Source: Bisporella sp. PMI_857
Taxonomy: Eukaryota > Ascomycota > Leotiomycetes > Helotiales > Helotiaceae
Assembly: GCA_021307315.1 (NCBI GenBank)
Contig: JAJSPD010000221.1
Span: 1-18,211, forward strand
Length of the DNA stretch: 18,211 nucleotides
Direction: 5' to 3'
The notes beneath the pieces were generated by a model. The model was not told the origin of the DNA and did not search any database. It saw nothing but the letters and a program-made list of their open reading frames with translations. Below, piece after piece: positions 10,093 to 18,211 of this stretch; the stretch's first letter is position 1; each line of letters starts with the position of its first letter. The position numbers were made by a program, and so were the translations under genes.

Positions 10093-12089
10093 CTAGACCG
10101 CTCTACCCAAGACTTTATCTGCAGGAACCGTAATCTCTTTAGTAAAATTTTGTTTACCAGACAACACCGCCAGCAACGCTCCAAAAATCAGCCACTGCGT
10201 TTTACCATAGCCCCAAGTAATAAGCCATCGTTTAACAGTATGCAACGGCCATAAACTAGAGTCTGGACTCATGTTAAAGTGCTGAAATTTTGGAAAATAT
10301 GCATGCTTCCAGAAAGCGCTGGCAAGACCGGGCCATGAAGCAGCATTTCGCCCAAACTCATTAATGTACCAGTTTGTACAGCCGGCAGAAAAAACAGAAC
10401 CCTGAAGACTAGCATCTATGTCGTTGACCCATCGTGTCTCAGCAGATTCTTTGATTTCAATAATAGAGGCGCGTCGATCGATGAGAGGCGCCATCAATGC
10501 TCGCGTGACATATTCGACCTGAACTTCACAGGTAAACAAGGCGGAATTATGCGCTGGGAAAGTATTTGGTCCAAATCTATCAAGTAAAAATTAGCACCTG
10601 GTTCTCCTATTGGGGTAGCACTAACAATATAGCAAAATTCGGAAAGTTGTGGACGAAACTCCCCATATATGCCTGAGCTCCTTGGCACTGGTCCCATTGC
10701 TCAGCTAAAGACAGTCCTGTCTTCCCAATCACCTCCATTGGAGTTAAGAATTTCGAGACTTGGAATCCTGTTGCAAGGATAATTATGTCAAAGTCCGTGT
10801 GATCTCCATCAGAGCCAATAACTGCAGTCTCGTCAATTTCCTGAATTCCTTGTTGTACAAGTTCCACATTTGCCCGATGCAATCCATCAAGGTATCCCGG
10901 GTCAAAGATTCTTCGCTTGCATCCTGGAACATGTTATTATATATTTAGCCATAAAATAAAATAACACTTGCCGAGGGGAAACTCTGGCACAATGAAATCA
11001 TGGTATTTCTTTGGTGTTCGAGAGTAAATGTAGTCCTTAGCCTCTTGTTCTGTTTCCGATCTCTTGATTGCAGCTTTATCCCCAGATATATATGTTGTTA
11101 CTAAGTTATCACTTCTAAGGAACAATTGCAATCGGTGGAATCTTTGCCAGAAGGGGACGTATTTGAAGCAGAGCTTTCGAAAAGTAGAGATGTTTTTGTT
11201 CGGTCTTTCATGATACCATTGAGGACTCCGAGCGTATCTAACAAAAAGGAGTCAGTACTGAGTATTCCACTCTTTCATTTGCAGAAGGAATGTAACACTC
11301 ACTGCTGCACATATGCAGCCCTCTCCGCAACTTTGGGTATGATCTGCGCTGCACTGCATCCATTCCCAATTACAGCCATTCGTTGGTTGGTATAATCCAC
11401 CTTATGATTCCATCGCGCAGAGTGAAACATTTCGCCCTTGAAGCGTTCCATGCCCTGGAACTGGACATCTCGAGGGTATGAAATACCACCGACAGCAGAA
11501 ATCAAGACTCTTGATGTCCGCACAAACTGTTTTCCAGTTTTCAGATGAAGAAATCTGACCTCCCACGCTCCATTATTCTTCCACTCAGCCTTGAGACACT
11601 CTACCTGAAAATTCATATGAGATCGCAGATTAAACTTGTCAACCGTCGCATTGATGTCTATTCAGGTTATATTAGGGTCTTCTGTCTTGACTGAAATGGG
11701 TAACTAACATTCCAAGATTTCCGGCTGGTCGCAAAGCTCCTTTGACCATTCTGGATTCAAGTTGAAGCTGAAGGAGTAGAGATGCGTCGGAATATCGCAA
11801 CCACTGTTTGGAAAGTATTATTTTTATTCTTCTAACAAATTCCCTTGCTCAACTCACCATCCAGGGTATGTGTTTGTAAGCCATGTCCCACCAGGGCCAT
11901 CAAGTTTGTCATATATCTACGTAGCTACTCATTAGCCATTCCTGTGATCAGATGAACACAGGTTTCGCTACTCACAACGAAATCTTCAAATCCCAGTTTG
12001 TGCTTTAGACTGTGAGCCATTGCAATGCCAGACGGTCCAGCACCTATTATAATAGCATCAAGACTTCTGTTCTCCATCAAAGCAGTCAT
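10093..12089 (-). CDS. Baeyer-Villiger-type flavin monooxygenase
   Basis: Predicted FAD- and NADPH-dependent monooxygenase of 556 aa that would insert one oxygen next to a ketone carbonyl to give an ester or lactone. Exons: 12089-11976, 11916-11858, 11803-11709, 11657-11303, 11237-10972, 10923-10626, 10576-10093, all phases consistent. FAD-binding GAGPSG is at residues 16-21, then GPGGTW (44-49) and TYPGCGCDIPTHLYSFSF. The BVMO fingerprint FxGxxxHxxxW is met by FKGEMFHSARW (162-172), with Asn following where Pro or Asp is usual. NADPH-binding GNGCSA is at 187-192, and the ATGF motif lies further on (IILATGFQ). A hydrophobic stretch near the C-terminus (WLIFGALLAVL) could anchor it to a membrane. 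The fifth intron (10971-10924) needs a GC donor (CTCG then gcaagt); the nearby GT donor shifts the frame into a stop. The substrate cannot be named; partnership with the two flanking ADHs is inferred. Confidence 0.9.
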
Positions 12090-12892
12090 TTTGATAGACT
12101 AGATAGTTTTGGTGACGGCTTGTCAGGTTTGAAATTAGCAGGATTAAAGTTGAAAGAAGAATACTTGATATCTTGATAGTAAGTTTTGTACCTGGCTAGC
12201 AAGCAAGCAACTAAGGAATATGAACGATCAGCAATACCACTCAGCCCAGAATTGGCATCACGGAATGGAAAGCTTGAGGCTAGGCCATATCAGATTCCAG
12301 AAAATATACCCTTGTACAGCTACCGGGTTTGCAATCCCGTCGTGGAACTTGCCCTAACCTCCTGGGATTAAAACAATGGAGCTTATTCAGCCAGTAATCA
12401 GCACCAAGAATTGCATGGCCACTTTCTAGTGACATTTTTAAATGCGGAGATTGACTCAATCCACAATCAGGCTCCTGCTTACTTACTAACACCACCACCC
12501 CCCCCCTTTCGCCCTCCCCCCAACAATAATCTGTACCTGACTCATAACAGGCTTTGCTGGGGTGGCAATGTTTTGGCTACAACATATTCTGATTTTGACC
12601 ATTTTTGGATTTCCGCGCCATCGTAACGCACCTTTTTTTTTTTTTTTTTGACAATTTAGCTTTGTTCTATACTTCATCTTGGATCTTGGTTCACCAGACC
12701 GTTGTAACAGCAATGAGACTCTCCCTCCTGTTGACATAAACTTTATAGTATCCCTAGCCGCTCCTAAATGCGAATCACCGCTTTCGAAGGCCTTTCAAAC
12801 ATTATTAAAGTAATTAATTCGATCATTTCATTACTAGGTGATATTGAAACCTTTGTATCACTTTATTTGCAGAGTTTATTTGTCAATACAGT
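12090..12892. other. Intergenic with low-complexity tracts
   Basis: Holds the BVMO promoter and ADH2 3' flank. It contains a C-rich tract (12491-12520, including nine C in a row), a 17-T run (12633-12649), and a near-palindrome at 12324-12339 (CGGGTTTGCAATCCCG, a CGGG/CCCG pair around TTGCAA). The segment around the T run may be retroelement or MITE debris, but I recognise no family. No gene is supported; the minus-strand open frame at 12486-12737 runs through these tracts and is not credible. Confidence 0.45.
12633..12649. repeat. Homopolymer run of 17 T
   Basis: Seventeen consecutive T on the plus strand in non-coding DNA between BVMO and ADH2. Read on the minus strand it is a poly(A), which could be the tail of a short retroposed element, or simple slippage. 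Confidence 0.8.
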
Positions 12893-14315
12893 CTAATTAA
12901 ACACTACTCCAAACCTCCCGGCGGTCTTGCCTTCTGACATTAAACGAATCACCTCATGAATATCGTCCAAATTGTTGAATGTTGTTATATGAGGCTTGAT
13001 GTTGTTCTCATGACTAAATTGAATAGGAGTTTTCATTGTTCTTGGAGTTCCACTGCTTGCTCCTTTAATTCTATACCGTCCAAGGAGTATATCCAATGCA
13101 CTGATGGATATGCTTTGTGGTGGGATTCCAACAATCATCATAAGTCCGTTGACGCTATAACAAGTGGAATGAGCAAGCCATTGACTAATGCACCACTGTT
13201 GGGAGATGACTTACCGCAGAAGTTTCGGAGCATTATGATATGCTATCAGTGCTGCGCTAAAAACAATTGCGGCATGACAACCCCCTTTTGTCTGATTTTT
13301 CACCTGATCGACATAATCCTTTTCTGTGAGGGAGTTACAAGTCATGTCGGCGCCTAAAAACTTAGCATTCTCCAGCTGGGCATCAGATATATCAACTGCA
13401 ACTACGTTAAAACCCATTGATTTGGCATATTGGATGCCTGTTGGAAAGTAAGCAAACGTTGCATAATGCATTGGAATGAATGGCTGTACCAAGATGGCCT
13501 AAGCCTCCACAGCCTACAACAGCTACCCACTGTCCCTTTTCAAGGTCACACTGATCCACTGCATGGTAAGCTAATTCGCTAAATCAGTACAAAGCCACAG
13601 AATTGAAAATCGGAAAAGGAATTTAGTGATGGCTGACCTGTTACACCTGCACAGAACAAAGGCGCAGCAGAGACCATATCAATCCCCTCGGGCAGGACCA
13701 TTGCATTTCGATAGTCCGAAACAGAGTACTCAGCAAAGTGCCCGGCAGTGCTAAAACCGTGCATTCTTCCTGTCCCCTTTCACAGAGCAAATTATGCACT
13801 TGGCATCCCTCACAGGTGTCTAAATACGGATGAATTTTGTTCACAAGGATAAAAGGGGTAAGTGAAGAACTGATAAAGACTTACAACAAGCATAGCTGCA
13901 GCCCAAACACCCGACTTTATCTCCCACTTTAAATCCAGTAGTGTTTTTGCCGACTTCTACAACAACTCCGGTATTTTCATGTCCGATTGTAACATTTTCT
14001 GTCGTTGCAGGTTCAACAGTATTGTCCCAAAAATGCATCTACAACCGGTCAAAGTTAGTAGACTCTCTCACCTTGACTTTATTACTATTTAAGTGCCACC
14101 TACCAGGTCAGAGTGACAAAGAGAAGCACAGGTGTTTTTGATAAGAATTTCGTTTTCTCCGCACTCGGGGATTGGAACTTGGTTCACGGTGATCTTCTTT
14201 GTAATCTATGGAGTATCAGTTATTATATAATATTAAGATAACTGTATATGGATCAATATACAGTACTGAATTGTGCAGCTTTCATATAACCCCTCGCCGA
14301 TACAATCGGTGACAT
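12893..14315 (-). pseudogene. Zinc alcohol dehydrogenase, yeast-ADH-like, with a one-base frameshift
   Basis: MDR-family NAD-dependent alcohol dehydrogenase. Exons: 14315-14262, 14205-14104, 14038-13885, 13819-13638, 13570-13490, 13437-13215, 13154-12893. Their sum is 1058 nt, one short of 353 codons. Catalytic zinc ligands are Cys48 (CASLCHSDL) and His72-Glu73 (TIGHENTG). Structural cysteines are at 103, 106, 109 and 116. After these, the frame changes between NLLCERG and MHGFSTAGHFAEY (13783-13764), with one base missing and no room for an intron. Downstream everything is conserved: VAVVGCGGLGHLG, YAKSMGFNVVAVDISDAQL, MIVGIPPQ and RYRIKGASSGTP. If the base is truly absent, translation loses the whole cofactor domain. 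Only one defect and otherwise perfect splice phases mean either very recent loss or a consensus error. The start ATG at 14315 has A at -3; MKAAQFST ten codons later is where many relatives begin. It shares the strand with BVMO and transporter. Confidence 0.85.
14241..14264 (-). other. Hairpin covering the 5' splice site of ADH2 intron 1
   Basis: ACTGTATAT and ATATACAGT form a perfect 9-bp inverted repeat with a 6-base loop. Read on the minus strand, the left arm is the last codon of exon 1 (ACT) plus the donor GTATAT. In the pre-mRNA the donor would therefore be base-paired. It may be accidental or may slow splicing. Confidence 0.55.
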
Positions 14316-15090
14316 TGTAAGAAAAATACGCTTGAGAAATTCACTTGAGTCCCAACTTTCGATCAATTTGTGGTATTTGAGTATCCCAAAAAAAACAAAA
14401 AAAAAGTGTAGGAGATGGCCTTGCAACCAACACAAAGCGATAGAAGCAAGTCAGTAAATCGCAGATAGAGTTTAGATTAGGAGCTGCATATAAGATTAAA
14501 GATGGGGAATGAATTTATATTGTAATGTATATGTGTATGTTTGTGGATTTCCCACTGTTAGCTTTGTACAGGACTTAGCTTGATAGAGAACGAACTGATC
14601 GAGCTAACTGGGGTTATTGGCCATGACTCATGCAACATGTACCATTATCCTTAAGTAGCGATCCAGTTCAAAACAACAATAAATATTAAGTTTAATTGGT
14701 CGATCTATTTCCGGAACCGGCAGGCCATGACCATACTCTCACTGAAAAGTAGATAACCTTGTGCAGGAGACAACAATTACTCTTGCGCAATCCATATGAA
14801 GTTACTATGTGACTAAGGAGAGTCAGGTTTAACAGTAGCAATATATCCAGCCAAATGAACTGCAGGTGCGCTTGATTTCCCAGTTCCAGGGATGAATGCT
14901 AAACCTAATCTCATGCTTATATTAAAGGAACTCATTGCATTCAATCTAGTACTTGAAGTCTTTTATTTACAGGTAAATTATGTATTTCGAGTTCAAAACA
15001 CAATATGACTAGGATGTATTCCTTATTGTGCCCAATGAGGCTAACTACCATTGGAAGTCAAGCTTTTGTTGGACCTTTCTATGTTCCTTG
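14316..15090. other. Intergenic: ADH2 promoter and transporter 3' flank
   Basis: No open frame worth calling. It contains an A-rich run (14390-14406) and a TTTCCGGAACCGG element at 14708-14720, about 390 bp upstream of the ADH2 start. No RNA gene or terminal repeat was recognised. Confidence 0.5.
14708..14720. promoter_or_regulatory. TTTCCGGAACCGG element upstream of ADH2
   Basis: Contains the palindrome TTCCGGAA (14709-14716), identical to the site upstream of ADH1 at 9755-9762, followed directly by another CCGG. It is a candidate site for a Zn2Cys6 regulator shared by both dehydrogenase genes. The evidence is only the shared word and its location. Confidence 0.3.
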
Positions 15091-16953
15091 TTACACTTCC
15101 AACTGCTCTTGCTTATATGATTCCTGAAATTGCTTATCATCGTCGCTTACGCCTCCCGCGACTCTTGCAAAACGTGCGATCATCTTCGCCCTAGCTTCGT
15201 CCGAAGCGAATACATAGTCTATTTCCTCTAATGTTTTACCTTTTGTCTGAATATTATGTTAGTATAGTACTTTAAGAAATATGATCGCTCTCACCTCCGG
15301 AAGCAAAAAATAAACTAAAGGAAATGCAAGCAAATTCATGATGCAGAAGAGGAGATAAAATTTCCATCCAGCATTTTCAATTGCGATTGGTGTTATTAAG
15401 ACGATGACCTTAGATTTGTTAGTGATATCAACTTCAGATCAGGAATGCGTTCCAGCTCACAAATGTCCAAAGCCATTCCGAAAATGGTCCAATTGCACTG
15501 CCAATATGTCTCAAATGTAGCGGAGTAATCTCTGGTGCAATCAACCAGGGTAGTGAGTTCCAAGACATACCAAATGAGATCTCATAAGTCAGCAACATAG
15601 CAAGTGCTAGCCTACTTGTACTCGTTGTGTTGATAGATATTCCAATAACGAAAGCACCATGGTGGCAGTCAGAGCCACAGAGCCAGCCAATAAGATTGGT
15701 CGCCTTCCAAAACGATCAATGGTATACATTGGAGGAAATGTTCCCAACCAAAAGGCTATTTGAATACACCCGGCCGCCAAACTACTAGTTTGTCGATCAA
15801 GACCAACGTTACTCTCAAGTACAATGGTTACTACAAATAATTAATTAGGGAGTCAACCAGCGTTCAAACCTACAAGTCTTACCGTAAAAGGCAATAACGT
15901 TGATTCCTGTCATCTGCTGCATCATCTGAATCATGAAACATAGTATAAGCCGCCGATAGTTCTTCATATCCGTCCGATCATAGAATATATTCTTCCAGTT
16001 GAAAGATTGTGTCTCATATTCAAGTTGAATTGCTTCTTTCATCTCATTTTCGATCAACCTCACTTGTGGATCACCCTCCGAACAAGACATTAATCTTAAG
16101 AGGATATTAATTGCCTCTTTCTGTCTGCCATGCGAGTACAACCATCGTGGAGTATCAGGTAAAAAAGGAATCGTCACTATAGTGATAAGTGCGAAGACGA
16201 TTTGAAAGGCGATTGGGAATCTCCAAACGACCTATTACGTCTGTAGTTAGAACTCCGAATATACGGCAAGTATCAAATATCATACCGATCCGCTCAGGTG
16301 CTTGATACAGCCATAATCTAGCCGGTATGCAGCTACTGTTCCAAACTATAAAACAATTAGCTATTTCCTAAGTTTTTGATTTAGGCTTTACAATCACAAT
16401 GGATAGCTGAATGGCTATCATTTGGCCACGACGATTACTTTTGGCGGTCTCAGAGACGTAGACAGGTATAGTTGAAGTATTGATTCCTGGATAAGATCAG
16501 TCATACCTGCCTAAGGATTGATTGGACCGTTCACATACCATTTCCAATACCAGATATGATTCTACCTGCAATGAGCTGAGCTGCTCCGTAAGTTGCAGCT
16601 TGAATTACAGCACCGATGGTCATAATCATGCAGCCCCATAGGATGGATTTCTTTCGTCCTAACACGTTCCCGTACAAAGCCGCTATTACGCAACCAACTA
16701 GACATCCAACATTGTAGAGCGCAACGATTGCACCAAGATAGCCCGCACTTGGGTTTCCAATTGCGTCCAAAAAACTAGGTTGTGTTACTAAACCTCCAAG
16801 AACTCCTTGATCATACCCGAATAGGAGATAGCAGCTTGCTGATGAGAGTGTGATTCCCACCACCAAACTGTTCCCTTGTAATCGAACTGTTCCCTTGTAA
16901 TCGAACTGTTCCCTTGTAATCGAACTGTTCCCTTGTAATCGAAACTGCTTCAT
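15091..16953 (-). pseudogene. MFS sugar-porter family transporter with a one-base frameshift
   Basis: Twelve-helix plasma-membrane proton-sugar symporter type (Pfam PF00083). Exons: 16953-16539, 16486-16392, 16345-16286, 16231-15883, 15830-15461, 15408-15295, 15246-15091; the sum is 1559 nt, one short of 520 codons (519 aa, normal length). Family signatures in order: LLFGYDQGVLGG, GRKKS, RIISGIGNGINTSTIPVYVSE, LPDTPRWLYSHGR (the PESPR-type site), QQMTGINVIAFY, DRFGRRPILLAGSVALT and the C-terminal LPETKGKTLEEID. The frame breaks after ALTATM at 15660-15655; only two bases lie before AFVIGISINTTSTSRL, which continues in the next frame, and no intron fits. Unrepaired, the product stops within about 14 codons and loses roughly the last third. 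The N-terminus carries a 19-bp repeat expansion (separate entry). The start ATG at 16953 has A at -3. It resembles fungal hexose/quinate/lactose permease-like porters; the substrate is unknown. Confidence 0.85.
16866..16941 (-). repeat. Four perfect tandem copies of a 19-bp unit within the transporter N-terminus
   Basis: Plus-strand unit AACTGTTCCCTTGTAATCG at 16866, 16885, 16904 and 16923, all identical, followed by the partial copy AACTG. Because 19 is not divisible by 3, successive copies are read in three different frames (QFRLQGN, SSITRE, QFDYKGT, VRLQGNS on the minus strand). Three extra units add 57 bp, or 19 codons, and restore the frame. Removing them would leave MKQFRLQGNSLVVGI, close to the usual family N-terminus. 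Confidence 0.95.
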
Positions 16954-17543
16954 TTTACACGACCGGCTAGTTCACTGATCTAGCCTGAAGCTTTTAGGTA
17001 ATCATAGAGAAGAAAAGACGTTTGGGAAACAAAGCAACGATAGAGAGAACACAAATAGAAACATAAGATTCTCGACTATGCAATGACGTTATCGATCTAC
17101 ATTACCCGAATTATCTTCGCTAATCTGTCGCAGAATATACTCCCCACATTTCCTATATATGTCCTTGTGCCCGACGTCCGAGGAGACTGGCATTCCTCTC
17201 CTCATTTGTATGGTTCATGAATCCAAGGACAATAACTATTTATAGACAAGGAGAACGGATCCCGTCTCCGGTTGTCTCTGTAGGTAAGTCTATCTAGCTT
17301 TATTAATATTCATACACAAACTACGTGGGGACAACTCTGCCCCACTTTTGGCCACGAGTCACGCCATACCCCGTAACCGATATCCCTGTTCAAAACCCCA
17401 CCCTAACCAAAACCGCATGTGATCTACCAAACTAATTAATCACAAAACAATTAATAATAAATCAACCACAAATTGTATTGTATTGAAAATAGGCTCATTT
17501 GATTCAGAAAAACTTGTTTTATTATTACTCCAAAAGAAAAAGC
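16954..17543. other. Transporter upstream region and transposon 3' flank
   Basis: No gene. The part up to about 17320 is the likely transporter promoter, with TATA-like TATTTATAG near 17237, CCGAGG at 17178-17183 and a CGG/CCG inverted repeat. From about 17321 the sequence probably belongs to the transposon: the inverted repeat GTGGGG (17325-17330) and CCCCAC (17340-17345), then untranslated sequence up to the transposase stop at 17544. Confidence 0.45.
17256..17264. promoter_or_regulatory. CGG-N3-CCG inverted repeat
   Basis: CGGATCCCG, inside the larger imperfect palindrome GGAGAACGGATCCCGTCTCC (17250-17269). Inverted CGG half-sites are the standard target shape for dimeric Zn2Cys6 proteins. 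It lies about 300 bp upstream of the transporter start. It could equally be chance; no second copy was found in the window. Confidence 0.3.
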
Positions 17544-18211
17544 TCATATATAGCGTGAAAAGCGCTTGATTTCTTTTCCAGCTCGATTGCGCGTAACTAT
17601 TCCCGATGTAGTTTTTACTTTTTCTACTGTTTAAATAAATGCTTTGATTAGTGATTCTGAAGTAGTAAAAGCTTTAACAGAAAATTTTGAAGGTTTAGCA
17701 TCTCAGAAAAAGCTAGAATAAATGCAGAAGCTATAGAAACCAGCTTTTAGCAAGTGTTTTTGATCGTAAAGAATTCTAGCTTATATTTTTTTTCCCGCAA
17801 CTGAAATTCAGCAAGCTTAGTTTGCTTCTTTTTTGCTTTTTGCTTTTTCATTGCTTTATTAGTAGCAATACGAACTTTTCGATCAAGTTTAGCTTTTTAT
17901 TTTTTGTGTTTTTTTTTTTTAGGCTTAATAGTTAAAAGCTTTAGCGACTTTAGTAAGTAACTATATTGTAGTTCCAGTATTAAGTTCGCTACTTAAATTA
18001 AGCTTTTTTACTTTTTTTCGTTTTGCTTTTTCAGTAATAAGTGCTTGTAAAAAGCTTTAATTCACATGCTTTGCAATATTAGCTCGTGTAGTGGCGATAT
18101 GTAAAGCTCCTTTCAGCAGTTTTAATATGTATTCGATACCGAAAATTCTGTGTAGCTAATTTTTCACAGCTGCACGTATTGCTTTTGTATTTGTAAGTGT
18201 TCGAATTATAT
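17544..18211 (-). mobile_element. Degraded pogo/Fot-like (Tc1-mariner) transposase, C-terminal part
   Basis: Read on the minus strand, one frame gives LLKGALHIATTRANIAKHVN, then LQALITEKAKRKKSKKA, and later a charged tail (KAKLDRKVRIATNKAMKKQK and AKKKQTKLAEFQLREKK), with many TAA/TAG stops between. The last segment, TRNRAGKEIKRFSRYI and a stop at 17546-17544, lies in another frame. This order (short helical segment, EALxxEKKRRK-like motif, long Lys/Glu/Ala tail, basic GR..KRPSRF-like end) is what I know from the C-termini of fungal pogo-like DDE transposases. The sequence is extremely AT-rich and stop-dense, as after repeat-induced point mutation. The catalytic DDE domain would lie beyond the right edge, so the family call rests on the tail only. 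A possible element end is the GTGGGG/CCCCAC region at 17325-17345. Confidence 0.6.

Noticed and set aside
11161..11237. Apparent frameshift in the BVMO near an A5/T5 run at 11193-11197
   Set aside because: On recounting base by base the exon 11237-10972 is in one frame throughout; the first reading came from a reverse-complement slip. The gene is intact.
12324..12339. CGGG/CCCG near-palindrome as a tRNA T-arm
   Set aside because: No acceptor, D or anticodon arms can be fitted around it.
12486..12737. 83-codon minus-strand frame
   Set aside because: Built from the poly(A) and G-rich tracts (Lys and Gly runs); low-complexity artefact.
1748..17183. CCTCGG/CCGAGG words (for example 1748, 2259, 9356, 17178) as a CTF1/FarA regulon across the window
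   Set aside because: About this many are expected by chance for a 6-mer on both strands; only the promoter-located copy at 17178 was kept, at low weight.

Overview
The window is nuclear DNA from a filamentous ascomycete (Pezizomycotina). The signs are Zn2Cys6 regulators, many 46-78 bp GT-AG introns with CTAAC/CTGAC-like branch points, fungal MFS and MDR families, and a mutated pogo-like transposon. Base composition is AT-rich; a leotiomycete is my guess, not something the sequence proves. All gene models were built by hand-splicing frames; the splice positions are predictions.

Layout from left to right. (1) 465-1622, minus: C-terminal half of an SLC45/GPH-type sucrose transporter, truncated, frameshifted and with a premature stop. 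(2) 2510-4224, minus: a 527-aa CTF1-like (cutinase transcription factor type) Zn2Cys6 regulator, three exons. (3) A 1-kb divergent intergenic region with a GTGATCCC cluster. (4) 5235-8246, plus: a second, 807-aa Zn2Cys6 regulator, ten exons; its zinc finger is split over three exons, one only 24 nt long and followed by a GC-AG intron. (5) 8343-9553, minus: an intact 349-aa zinc alcohol dehydrogenase. (6) 10093-12089, minus: an intact 556-aa Baeyer-Villiger-type flavin monooxygenase, with one GC-AG intron. (7) 12893-14315, minus: a second, yeast-ADH-like zinc alcohol dehydrogenase with one missing base. (8) 15091-16953, minus: a sugar-porter MFS transporter with one missing base and an expanded 19-bp minisatellite in its N-terminal codons. 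(9) 17544 to the right edge, minus: the stop-riddled 3' part of a pogo/Fot-like transposase.

Two regulators, two alcohol dehydrogenases, a BVMO and a sugar-type importer look like a small catabolic or specialised-metabolism cluster. Chemically, ADH plus BVMO converts a secondary alcohol to a ketone and then to an ester or lactone; no esterase or lactonase is in the window, so the route is incomplete here and the substrate is unknown. The core (both regulators, ADH1, BVMO) has clean frames, while the genes at both edges are broken and one edge abuts a degraded transposon. This suggests a cluster decaying from its margins, although single-base assembly errors could mimic two of the three breaks.
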